Assembly: GCA_946542465.1 (NCBI GenBank)
Contig: CAMNKQ010000005.1
Span: 1 to 33,157 of the forward strand
DNA from: an uncultured Clostridia bacterium
Lineage (GTDB): Bacteria; Bacillota; Clostridia; Oscillospirales; Oscillospiraceae
Reading direction: 5' to 3'
Length of the DNA stretch: 33,157 nt
Both the position numbers and the translations under genes were made by a program. The notes under the pieces were generated by a model, which was not told the DNA's origin, did no database searches, and was given only the letters and a program-made list of their open reading frames with translations. Below, piece after piece: positions 1-7,325 of the stretch. The first letter of the stretch is position 1, and every line of letters starts with the position of its first letter.

Positions 1-1007
1 GCCTTTGCGATCGACAGAGAATGCGAGGTCTGGCACTGACCACGGGCGTATTTGTGGCACTGCATGGTGGGGCAGGCGGTGGAGGTATAGACCAGCGTGG
101 AGTTACAGGCGGAGCAGCGGCAGAGCCCTTTGAGCATCCAGTCAACGTGCTGCTCCCGGCGCTCATATCTGCTCCGGCCGGCCTTGCCTGCGGCGATCTT
201 CTCCTGTACAGCCTCCCACTCTTCGAGCGGGATCAGGGGGGCGAAATTCCCGTCCGTCAGATAACTGCCGGAGGCGTCCCCGCCGCGCTGATAGTTTGAT
301 TTCCCATTTTTAGACCAGCGGATCTTGCCAATGTAAACAGGATTGGTGAGAATGTACTCCACCCAGCGGTTTTCCGGGGGATTGCCCCGCCGGGTGCGAA
401 CGCCTTCAAGGCCGAGCTGCCGGGCTATGGCCTGCATCCCGGTACCGGCGAGATACTCGCGGAAGATCCGGCGCACCGTCTCAGCGTCGGCGTTGGGGAC
501 ATAGGCTTTTCCTTCAATGTCATAGCCGAAGGAGGGGATGGTCACGACCTCGCCGCGGCTGACCTTCTCGGCCATGCCGCGCTTGACCTCGCCGGAGAGG
601 CGGATCGAATAGAATTCGTCCATCCATTCGAGGATACGCTCGATCAGACTGCCGAAGGGGCCTTCAGCCAGCGGCTCGGAGATGCTGACAACGTCCACGC
701 CGGAGCGGGAGAGCATGGATTTGTAAACGATGCTCTCTTCCTGATTGCGGGCGAAGCGGCTGAACTTCCATACAAGGATCGTCTCAAAGGGGTGGTCCTT
801 TTCCTTTGCCCAGGCGATCATGCGCCGGAACTCCGGCCGCTTGGCTGCCGTCCGGCCGGAAATGCCGTCGTCCACGAACACAAATTCATCCGGAACGAGA
901 TAGTCATTCTTCGCCGCATAGTCGCGGATCAGCTTGAGCTGGCTGTCAAGGCTGTATTCATCCTGCCGCTCCGTGGAGACACGGAGATACGCGGCAGCAG
1001 TTTTCAT
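1..1007 (-). CDS. Serine recombinase/integrase, N-terminal portion (resolvase catalytic + recombinase domains); continues across the circular junction into 33102..32670
   Basis: Minus-strand translation from ATG at 1007: MKTAAAYLRVSTERQDEYSLDSQLKLIRDYAAKNDY...FVDDGISGRTAAKRPEFRRMIAWAKE...ILVWKFSRFARNQEES...; RBS-like AAGGTGA upstream; open to the window edge. Confidence 0.95.
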   Translation of the reverse strand, partial: MKTAAAYLRVSTERQDEYSLDSQLKLIRDYAAKNDYLVPDEFVFVDDGISGRTAAKRPEFRRMIAWAKEKDHPFETILVWKFSRFARNQEESIVYKSMLSRSGVDVVSISEPLAEGPFGSLIERILEWMDEFYSIRLSGEVKRGMAEKVSRGEVVTIPSFGYDIEGKAYVPNADAETVRRIFREYLAGTGMQAIARQLGLEGVRTRRGNPPENRWVEYILTNPVYIGKIRWSKNGKSNYQRGGDASGSYLTDGNFAPLIPLEEWEAVQEKIAAGKAGRSRYERREQHVDWMLKGLCRCSACNSTLVYTSTACPTMQCHKYARGQCQTSHSLSIAK

Positions 1008-1056
1008 AGGGTGTCACCTTCTTCAAACAAATACACAAAAAATACACAAATAACTG

Positions 1057-1085
1057 TTGACAAATACACATCGAGTGTGTATAAT
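1057..1085 (+). promoter_or_regulatory. hicAB promoter with internal palindromic operator
   Basis: TTGACA (1057-1062), 17-nt spacer, TATAAT (1080-1085); perfect dyad ATACACA-TCGAG-TGTGTAT (1064-1082) inside it; extra AAATACACA half-sites just upstream. Confidence 0.85.
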
Positions 1086-1108
1086 AATAGACGTAAGGAG
1101 GTCGATAT

Positions 1109-1282
1109 ATGAAGAGATCAGACCTGATAGCCTTATTGGAAAAGAACGGCTGGTATCTGAAACGCAACGGAACAAACCATGATATCTACACAGATGGCAA
1201 GAACATGGAGCCGATCCCACGACATCGCGAAGTTGCAGAGAATCTGGCCAAGGCGATTATCAAGCGGCGGGGGCTGAAATAA
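1109..1282 (+). CDS. hicA: HicA-type mRNA interferase toxin (57 aa)
   Basis: MKRSDLIALLEKNGWYLKRNGTNHDIYTDGKNMEPIPRHREVAENLAKAIIKRRGLK; RBS AAGGAGG; typical HicA dsRBD-like pattern with catalytic His (NHDIY). Confidence 0.9.
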   Translation: MKRSDLIALLEKNGWYLKRNGTNHDIYTDGKNMEPIPRHREVAENLAKAIIKRRGLK

Positions 1283-1322
1283 GCCCCCAACGGCCGCACG
1301 ACTATAAAAAGGAGGAGCGAGA

Positions 1323-1712
1323 GTGAAAGAAGCATATCCTGTTGTTTTAACACAGGAAGGAAAATGGACTCTGGTCTTTGTACCGGATTTCGAGATCAAT
1401 ACGGAGGGGAAGGACTATGCGGACGCGATGGAAATGGCGCGCGATGCGATCGGCCTTATGGGGATCACCATGGAGGACGATAAGCAGGCGTTGCCGCCGG
1501 CGTCGGATATGAAGGCCGTGGCAGCAGAGCATCCTGAGGGACTTGTCACGCTGGTGGACGTGGACTTCACTGAGTACCGCAAGGCGAATGATATGCGTAC
1601 CGTGCGCCGCAACGTATCTCTTCCACAGTGGCTGAATACACAGGCGGAGAAGTCCGGCATCAATGTGTCCGCTGTGCTTCAGAAGGCGCTGAAGGCGGAG
1701 CTGGGAATTTGA
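1323..1712 (+). CDS. hicB: HicB-type antitoxin (129 aa, GTG start)
   Basis: Partial RNase-H-like fold (YPVVLTQEG.WTLVFVPDFE...G.DYADAMEMARDAIGLM) plus C-terminal RHH-like (RNVSLPQWLNTQAEKSGINVSAVLQKALKAEL); directly follows hicA. Confidence 0.9.
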   Translation: MKEAYPVVLTQEGKWTLVFVPDFEINTEGKDYADAMEMARDAIGLMGITMEDDKQALPPASDMKAVAAEHPEGLVTLVDVDFTEYRKANDMRTVRRNVSLPQWLNTQAEKSGINVSAVLQKALKAELGI

Positions 1713-1739
1713 GAAGCAATTGAACAGAGCAGTATTTGT

Positions 1740-1769
1740 CCGCCCCGGGGAGACCCGGGGCGGGTTTTT
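1740..1769 (+). terminator. Intrinsic terminator of hicAB
   Basis: CCGCCCCGGG-GAGA-CCCGGGGCGG followed by GTTTTT. Confidence 0.85.
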
Positions 1770-1847
1770 ACAGATAAGCCGAGAGCGGGAGCTGCTTTTC
1801 AGGCCTCATGGCTGGCGTTCCCGGTTCCCATAGTATTTCTCCTCTCT

Positions 1848-1920
1848 GCCTGAAACAGGCAAAGCCCCCGGATTCGACTTCTCCTTATCGTGGAGAGCCT
1901 ACTTTCCGGGGGCTGTTTCA
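1848..1920. other. Highly structured intergenic element
   Basis: Nested dyads: TGAAAC(1851-1856)/GTTTCA(1915-1920), AGCCCCCGGA(1863-1872)/TCCGGGGGCT(1905-1914), TCTCC(1880-1884)/GGAGA(1892-1896); competing hairpin GCCTG-AAA-CAGGC (1848-1860). Confidence 0.6.
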
Positions 1921-2085
1921 TTACAGCAATGAGCAATAACTCACGCTATAGATCGTATTATGCACGCGGAAAGCAAAAAGTCAACAGTTTTAGAGAATTT
2001 AAGAATTGCACAGAGTGGCCGCAGATGGCTCAGAGTGCTCAGGGATAGAGATGTTTATTTACGGATGGCAGCGACCGGGGTGGAT

Positions 2086-3084
2086 TTATTTGGTCTTGTC
2101 CTCGATCAGCCGTTCAAGTACCTTGCCTGTCGCGAGACAGTCTGATAAAGACCTATGTGCATTTTGAAGGACAATACCGTAATAATCGCAGAGAGTACCC
2201 AGCTTATAATCTTCTACATCATAGTCATCGACGGGAACTGCGTAGCCGGAATCGCTGTCCCATTGTTTGGAGCGGGGAGAAGTCAGCGTATGTTTGGCCA
2301 AATCCAATGTGTCGATGTATTTGACATTATCAGGCAATTCTGCACCGCAACAGAACAAGAACTTGAGATCATAACTCAGATTGTGGCCGACAATGTTACA
2401 GCCGGAGATATACTCGGAAAAGGATGCAGCAACTTGGGAAAAATAAGGTTGATCCTTTACCATTTCATCTGTGATACTGTTCACCGCAGAGGCCTCAGGC
2501 GGAATCGGATTGCGAGAGCGAAGAAGCGTAGTAAAACAGGAAACAGGCTTGAAGCCTGCTTCGTAACGAATCGCAGAGACCTCAATGATATCATTGCCTC
2601 GTGGCGTGAGACCGGTGGTCTCAGTATCTACAACAACGAGCGGAAAGAGCTTTTCGATAACGGTTCTCCTTGTGATATTGGAAAACTTGATTTCCGGCAT
2701 GTCTGTAGGCTTTCTCCGTGTGGCTTTCGTTTCTGACAAGACTATTTCAACTTTGGGGATTGAATTAAGCTCCTCCTGAAAGGCGCTGGCTTTCAGCGAA
2801 TGTCTTTCTGCGTTTGCCGATTTATATGAATCGGGAGCTTTTTCAGGGGCCTGTTCAGCAGCAGGAGCCGGAGAGGGGACAGGAGCAGCTGTAGGAGTCT
2901 GTGCTGCAATAGGAGCAGCTGCCGAAGCGGCCCTCTTCTGTGATCTTTTTACCAGGAAGAAAAGCAGAACTGCCAGAGCCAAAATAATATATCCGTCTTT
3001 TTCGCCTGCGAATGCCAGAATCAGGCCAAAAGTAAAAACAAGAGCAATGGCGATGTACGCGAGGATCATCAGGACTTTTTTCAT
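2086..3084 (-). CDS. DnaQ/epsilon-like 3'-5' exonuclease with N-terminal transmembrane segments
   Basis: VVVDTETTGLTPRGNDIIEVSAIRYE...NIVGHNLSYDLKFL...AHRSLSDCLATGKVLERL (DEDDh Exo I-III motifs); N-term MKKVLMILAYIAIALVFTFGLILAFAG...YIILALAVLLFFLVKR has two hydrophobic helices. Confidence 0.9.
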   Translation of the reverse strand: MKKVLMILAYIAIALVFTFGLILAFAGEKDGYIILALAVLLFFLVKRSQKRAASAAAPIAAQTPTAAPVPSPAPAAEQAPEKAPDSYKSANAERHSLKASAFQEELNSIPKVEIVLSETKATRRKPTDMPEIKFSNITRRTVIEKLFPLVVVDTETTGLTPRGNDIIEVSAIRYEAGFKPVSCFTTLLRSRNPIPPEASAVNSITDEMVKDQPYFSQVAASFSEYISGCNIVGHNLSYDLKFLFCCGAELPDNVKYIDTLDLAKHTLTSPRSKQWDSDSGYAVPVDDYDVEDYKLGTLCDYYGIVLQNAHRSLSDCLATGKVLERLIEDKTK

Positions 3085-3104
3085 ATCTTTTCCCCCCCAT
3101 ATAT

Positions 3105-3749
3105 TTATCTTACCGCGCTGGTGAAGGCCACGGCCTTGCCCAGAATGCGGATGCTGCTGATTTCCTCACCGACATATATAAACGGCTCGTAATTGTGATT
3201 GGCAGGAGAGAGCACCAGTTTGTCAGGGTGAACGTAGACGCGCTTCAGGGTGGCCTCGTCGCCGATCAGCACGGCCGCGATCTCACCGTTCTCAACGGAA
3301 GGCTGCTGGCGAATATAGACGATATCGCCGTCGAAGATCCGTGCCTCGATCATGCTGTCGCCTTTGCATCGAAGAGCAAAATCAGCGATAACATGCTCGG
3401 GCATGGACACATCGCCTTCAATATTCTCAGCGGCAAGAATGGGCTCACCACAGGCAATGACGCCAAGGAGCGGGATGGTTTTCATTTTGGGCATTGGGAT
3501 GATATTATCCGGCAAGGGAGCAGGAGGGGAGAAGGTATACTTTCGCTCTACCTCAGTCCGACCGGTCAAATAGTCCATATCGACGTTGAAATAATCAGCG
3601 ATTGCCTCTAACATCTCAAACGCAGGTTCACGATGGCCGCGCTCGTACATTCCGACAGTGCTCTCGGATATACCGAGAACATCTGCAAGTTGCTTTTGGG
3701 TCAGATTGTTTTGCGTTCGCAACCGCTTTAAAACTTTTCCAAATGGCAT
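3105..3749 (-). CDS. CI/LexA-type repressor: XRE HTH + S24 peptidase
   Basis: MPFGKVLKRLRTQNNLTQKQLADVLGISESTVGMYERGHREP...; autocleavage-like ACGEPI; catalytic Ser in CKGDSMIEARIFDGDIVYIR; catalytic Lys in EATLKRV; start chosen at 3749. Confidence 0.93.
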   Translation of the reverse strand: MPFGKVLKRLRTQNNLTQKQLADVLGISESTVGMYERGHREPAFEMLEAIADYFNVDMDYLTGRTEVERKYTFSPPAPLPDNIIPMPKMKTIPLLGVIACGEPILAAENIEGDVSMPEHVIADFALRCKGDSMIEARIFDGDIVYIRQQPSVENGEIAAVLIGDEATLKRVYVHPDKLVLSPANHNYEPFIYVGEEISSIRILGKAVAFTSAVR

Positions 3750-3776
3750 TTCCATCACCTCACATTTATAGGTATA

Positions 3777-3870
3777 ACACGAAACGTGTGAAAAAGCAAG
3801 AAGAAAAAGCACAAAATGTGTTGACAAACAAATAACTGCGTGCTATATTATAGCCGCACGAAACGTGCGG
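3777..3870. promoter_or_regulatory. Lysis/lysogeny switch: divergent promoters with three operators
   Basis: O1 ACACG-AAA-CGTGT 3777-3789; O2 CACA-AAA-TGTG within 3809-3821; O3 CCGCACG-AAA-CGTGCGG 3854-3870; rightward promoter TTGACA(3821-3826)-N17-TATATT(3844-3849); leftward candidate TTGCTT-N17-TATACC containing O1. Confidence 0.88.
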
Positions 3871-3878
3871 GAGGTGAT

Positions 3879-4106
3879 ATGATGAGCAATGCAGAAATTG
3901 GAGCGAGACTGAGAGCGCTGCGCGGAGAAAAGCCGAGAGCCGAAGTTGCGGAAGCTGTTGGAGTCTCTGTTTCGGCCCTTCAAATGTACGAGAATGGGGC
4001 CCGTGTTCCTCGCGATCAGACTAAGATGGCGCTCGCTGTGTATTTCCATTCCACTGTGGAAGATATTTTTTTTAACAGCAAACCGCACGAATCGTGCGGA
4101 AACTAA
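3879..4106 (+). CDS. Cro-like XRE-family regulator (75 aa)
   Basis: MMSNAEIGARLRALRGEKPRAEVAEAVGVSVSALQMYENGARVPRDQTKMALAVYFHSTVEDIFF; RBS GGGAGGTGAT; divergent from the repressor. Confidence 0.88.
   Translation: MMSNAEIGARLRALRGEKPRAEVAEAVGVSVSALQMYENGARVPRDQTKMALAVYFHSTVEDIFFNSKPHESCGN
4083..4099. promoter_or_regulatory. Fourth repressor operator, intragenic at the 3' end of the Cro-like gene
   Basis: CCGCACG-AAT-CGTGCGG, same 7-3-7 perfect palindrome as O3 apart from the central base. Confidence 0.75.
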
Positions 4107-4137
4107 AAGGAGGTGAGCGGGTTTGACTGAAAAAGAA

Positions 4138-4165
4138 AACTGCCCGCCTGAAAAATCAGAGCGGG
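4138..4165 (-). terminator. Minus-strand intrinsic terminator of the 4180-4950 gene
   Basis: On the minus strand: CTGCCCGC-TCTGATTTTTCAG-GCGGGCAG followed by TTTTCTTTTT. Confidence 0.75.
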
Positions 4166-4179
4166 CAGGGGAGAGAGGA

Positions 4180-4950
4180 TTAAAAAGAACTGTCATCCTC
4201 TTGGGCATCTTCGATCTGATCCAATCGGCCGCGATCATCGGGATCATCATCAAGCTCAGACGAATCATCGATGTCCTCGACAGCTTCAGTGGGATCCTCG
4301 GCCAATTCACTCAGATCATGACTGATTTCTACAGCCGGATCGGGCTCCTCGCTGAGATCACCGATAAGATCGTCAACATCCTGGGCGGTCTCCAGTAACT
4401 GGTATAGTAAGGCTATTTTTTCGTCATTCTGTTCGATCATTTGCTCATTTTGCTCTTTGATCTGCTCGTTTTGGTCTGCTATTTGCTCAAGTTGAGCATC
4501 AGGGAGCTGGGCTGCGATAGAAAAGATGAGGGTAAGCAAAAGATTAAAAAGGACCATCCAGTCAGAGATAGATAAAGGACGACGCTCCTTCTGGGGCGTC
4601 TGATCAGGAGAGTCCGAAACATCCGGGAGGATTTCTTCAACCTCCTCCAGTTGTTCATCTGACATATACGGTTTTGCCCTGGATAATGTCAAAGCGACGA
4701 ACTCGCGCATTGTGATGGAGAGATTCTCGGAAGCACGGCGCATGGCAGACAAGTCATAAGATTTCAGTATTTCGGTAAGCCTCTGCGAAAAAGCAGAGTA
4801 TCCTCCGAGATCCTGATATCGCGGAAGCTGTTCGCCAAGCCGCTTTGCAGCTTCTTGCACCGCAGGATCTAACAGGGGCTTGGAAAGATCTGCACACCTT
4901 TTTAGGGCAGCAGTGAGAGCACTATAATCGGGCAACTGTTTATCATCCAT
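4180..4950 (-). CDS. Moron-like single-TM protein with coiled coil and very acidic C-terminus (256 aa)
   Basis: RBS AAAGGAG upstream of ATG at 4950; TM-like WMVLFNLLLTLIFSIAAQL; repeated Q/N-E heptads ADQNEQIKEQNEQMIEQNDEKI; acidic tail EDIDDSSELDDDPDDRGRLDQIEDAQEDDSSF; own promoter and terminator. Confidence 0.8.
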   Translation of the reverse strand: MDDKQLPDYSALTAALKRCADLSKPLLDPAVQEAAKRLGEQLPRYQDLGGYSAFSQRLTEILKSYDLSAMRRASENLSITMREFVALTLSRAKPYMSDEQLEEVEEILPDVSDSPDQTPQKERRPLSISDWMVLFNLLLTLIFSIAAQLPDAQLEQIADQNEQIKEQNEQMIEQNDEKIALLYQLLETAQDVDDLIGDLSEEPDPAVEISHDLSELAEDPTEAVEDIDDSSELDDDPDDRGRLDQIEDAQEDDSSF

Positions 4951-4985
4951 CTGATTTCTCCTTTATCGTTGGTGATCATATTTTG

Positions 4986-5015
4986 ATTTTAGCACAGGAG
5001 GAGAAATAAAGGCAA
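4986..5015 (-). promoter_or_regulatory. Minus-strand sigma70-type promoter for the 4180-4950 gene
   Basis: Minus strand TTGCCT - N18 - TAAAAT immediately upstream of the RBS and ATG at 4950. Confidence 0.65.
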
Positions 5016-5053
5016 GCCCTGGCGGAATACCATGAAAGAAGGGAGGTGGTCGT

Positions 5054-5269
5054 GTGGCGGAACGGAAGCCGAGGAAACCGAGAAAAGACGATATCACCGT
5101 GGTCGGGTACCTGATCCTGGAGGACGGCAGCATCATCCCCTGGGAGGAGCGGACGCCGGAGCAGGATCGGCGCTTCCGGGAGAACGCCACGAAACGACTG
5201 ACGGCCGTCATGAGCGATTACTATACCCAGCATCCGGAGGAATACGCGAAGCTCCGGTCACTGGAATAA
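5054..5269 (+). CDS. Conserved-looking small phage protein (71 aa)
   Basis: MAERKPRKPRKDDITVVGYLILEDGSIIPWEERTPEQDRRFRENATKRLTAVMSDYYTQHPEEYAKLRSLE; GTG start with GGGAGGTGG RBS. Confidence 0.65.
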   Translation: MAERKPRKPRKDDITVVGYLILEDGSIIPWEERTPEQDRRFRENATKRLTAVMSDYYTQHPEEYAKLRSLE

Positions 5270-5312
5270 AAGAGGAGGACTACATACGGAAATCAAAAGA
5301 CACGACCTGCTG

Positions 5313-5537
5313 ATGCAGGCGGCGGAGATCCAGGCGGCGAGAAAGTATCCGTCGCAGATCCAGACGGAGCAGTTGCTCCAGGCCCTCGGCGCAGTGACCG
5401 GTCTGGGACACGACAAGCTGTCCCTCCGCTTCACCGCACGGACGCTGGACAATCCCGGGGATCCCTTCGCGGCCCTTGTGGATTTCCTGGATGACGTGAT
5501 CGACGCAGAGAGCAAGGAAAGGACGAAGCACAAATGA
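5313..5537 (+). CDS. Hypothetical early protein
   Basis: 74-aa ORF in the co-directional early cluster. Confidence 0.55.
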   Translation: MQAAEIQAARKYPSQIQTEQLLQALGAVTGLGHDKLSLRFTARTLDNPGDPFAALVDFLDDVIDAESKERTKHK

Positions 5538-5743
5538 AAAACAACGAGACCGTGAGTCCGCTGAAAAAGGCGGAGGAGATCGACATGAACCGCGTCATCG
5601 AGGCCGTGGCGCACCTGACCGGGCGGAAGATCGCCGACGTGCGGGATTCCTGGCTGATCTGCCGGGAAGAGGCCAACGGCAACATCAAGACCGCGCTGCT
5701 GAACTTCGTCGCCGCGCATTTTGAGGCCCGGCGCTATGAGTAA
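5534..5743 (+). CDS. Hypothetical early protein (69 aa)
   Basis: ATGA overlap with the preceding ORF; MKNNETVSPLKKAEEIDMNRVIEAVAHLTGRKIADVRDSWLICREEANGNIKTALLNFVAAHF. Confidence 0.6.
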   Translation: MKNNETVSPLKKAEEIDMNRVIEAVAHLTGRKIADVRDSWLICREEANGNIKTALLNFVAAHFEARRYE

Positions 5744-6341
5744 GGGCAGAAAGCCGTGCCGGCGGGCCTGCAAATACCGCGGGGAGATCTGCCGCGGCGG
5801 TGGCTGCGATTACCTGCTCATGACGGGAAAGAGCCGCCTGAAGGCGGTGTATGACCTGCGGGGCGTGGATCGCCTGAGCGCTGAACAACTGCAGAAGGAG
5901 CCGCTGCTCCGGCCGGAAAACTGCCCGCTGTATGAAAAGCGCCAGCGCGGCCAGGCAAAGAAGAAACAGCGGCCGATCGCCCTGCCGGGCAGCCGGATCA
6001 GAATGCCGAAGCAGCCAAAGAAAGCCCACAACAAAGGCGTCTACAGCTTCAACACTGTGACTGCGCTGCTGCTTTATCAGCAGGGGCTCAATGATCAGCA
6101 GATCGCCAAGGCCTTGGGGACGCAGCGCTCCAATATCTTCTGGTGGCGCAAGGTGGGCGGCCTGAAAGCCAACTGCGAGCAACACAAGCAGACTTTCAGC
6201 GAGGAAGAGGCCAGCCGCCTGTACAAGGCCGGCCTGAGCGACAGTAAGATCGGCCAGGCTTTGGGCGTCACATCGCAAAGCATCTATAAATGGAGAAGGC
6301 GCCGGGGTCTGCCGACCAAGCAAGGAGGAAAAAACATATGA
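5736..6341 (+). CDS. HTH protein with two resolvase-like helix-turn-helix repeats and N-terminal Cys cluster
   Basis: YNTVTALLLYQQGLNDQQIAKALGTQRSNIFWWRKVGGL (as FNTVTALL...) and RLYKAGLSDSKIGQALGVTSQSIYKWRRRRGL are two tandem HTH-like segments; start chosen at 5736. Confidence 0.65.
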   Translation: MSKGRKPCRRACKYRGEICRGGGCDYLLMTGKSRLKAVYDLRGVDRLSAEQLQKEPLLRPENCPLYEKRQRGQAKKKQRPIALPGSRIRMPKQPKKAHNKGVYSFNTVTALLLYQQGLNDQQIAKALGTQRSNIFWWRKVGGLKANCEQHKQTFSEEEASRLYKAGLSDSKIGQALGVTSQSIYKWRRRRGLPTKQGGKNI

Positions 6342-6886
6342 AGCTGAAAAACGTGGGCGCCCTCTGCAAGAAGGCGAAAAGCATTATCCTCTTTGAGGAA
6401 GAGGATGGCCGCCAGTGGGCCGGAGAAGGCGGCGCGCTGTTCATCCTGCCGGAAAACCTGGGCCGCATGACGCCGGCGGCGCTCTGCACAATCTTTGATA
6501 TCCCCGTGGACAAGGCCGCGGAGATCTACACCGAGACCGGCGGCTTCCCGGGCGGCTATGACAGCGCGGACGATACCGACGAGGACGAGCTGGTCTTCGA
6601 TACATACCGCCGTGTGATGCTCGACGGGCGGGATATGGTACCGCTCCGGGAGCCGGGCGGCAAAGTCTACTTCATCCAGACGAAATACCTGAAGGCCGTG
6701 GACGACAGCGAGAACCTGCGCATGACGCTGCGCTATTCGGACGATGGCAAGCCCTATATTGCCGTCAAGGATGGAATGTTCCTCACTGCGATCATCATGC
6801 CGGTCAGGTTCCTGCCGGGATCCGCGGACTGGTTTGGCCAGATCTACAACGGCGCTGTAAAGGCCAGAATGGAGATCGCGCAATGA
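6338..6886 (+). CDS. Hypothetical phage protein (182 aa)
   Basis: MKLKNVGALCKKAKSIILFEEEDGRQWAGEGGALFILPENLGRMTPAALCTIF...; RBS AAGGAGG. Confidence 0.7.
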   Translation: MKLKNVGALCKKAKSIILFEEEDGRQWAGEGGALFILPENLGRMTPAALCTIFDIPVDKAAEIYTETGGFPGGYDSADDTDEDELVFDTYRRVMLDGRDMVPLREPGGKVYFIQTKYLKAVDDSENLRMTLRYSDDGKPYIAVKDGMFLTAIIMPVRFLPGSADWFGQIYNGAVKARMEIAQ

Positions 6887-7086
6887 GCGGGAGCGGGTGC
6901 TGCGATGGCTGCGCCGTGCTCGATTATGAGAAGCCGGTGAATCGCTATGATTGCTTCCGGGCTGTATGCTGCGACCCGGAAAAGCCGGCCATGGGCGCCC
7001 GCCGGGTGGTGGATACCGCCGTCACGAGAGAGCCGAAGAACATCACGAGACCGATCTGGTGCAGGGGAAAGCAGGTGGCGAAATGA
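6883..7086 (+). CDS. Small Cys-rich protein
   Basis: ATGA overlap; MSGSGCCDGCAVLDYEKPVNRYDCFRAVCCDPEKPAMGARRVVDTAVTREPKNITRPIWCRGKQVAK. Confidence 0.6.
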   Translation: MSGSGCCDGCAVLDYEKPVNRYDCFRAVCCDPEKPAMGARRVVDTAVTREPKNITRPIWCRGKQVAK

Positions 7087-7211
7087 AGAAGATCCGGGAA
7101 ATGATGGAGGACGCGCTCTTTTTCGCCGCCGCCATCCTGCTGGTGCTTGGCATGTGCGCCCTGTACTGGACGTGCCGCCTTGCCGGGATCGACCTGAGCG
7201 ATGATTTCTGA
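7083..7211 (+). CDS. Small membrane protein (42 aa)
   Basis: ATGA overlap; MKKIREMMEDALFFAAAILLVLGMCALYWTCRLAGIDLSDDF, one TM helix. Confidence 0.55.
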   Translation: MKKIREMMEDALFFAAAILLVLGMCALYWTCRLAGIDLSDDF

Positions 7212-7275
7212 ACAAAAAAAGGCCGCCCCGTTTGCGCCGGGACGGCCGAGGAATTGCAGACGTCAAATCACAAAT

Positions 7276-7301
7276 CCTGTGAGTGCATTATACCTCACAG
7301 G
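7276..7301. promoter_or_regulatory. Perfect inverted repeat upstream of the PcfK/AcrIIA9-like gene
   Basis: CCTGTGAG-TGCATTATAC-CTCACAGG. Confidence 0.6.
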
Positions 7302-7325
7302 GCCGGAATTTACAAGGAGGAAACT

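Noticed and set aside
1863-1914. tRNA-like reading on the minus strand (AGCCCCCGG...GTCGAATCCGGGGGCT)
   Set aside because: Only ~52 nt, lacks D and proper anticodon and T arms; treated as a structured element instead.
4123-4398. 91-aa + strand ORF (MTEKENCPPEKSERAGERGLKRTVILLGIF...) with an RBS-like AAAGGAGGTGAGCGG
   Set aside because: Lies antisense to the better-supported 4180-4950 gene and its terminator; codons mirror the opposite strand. The RBS-like sequence is notable but not enough for a call.
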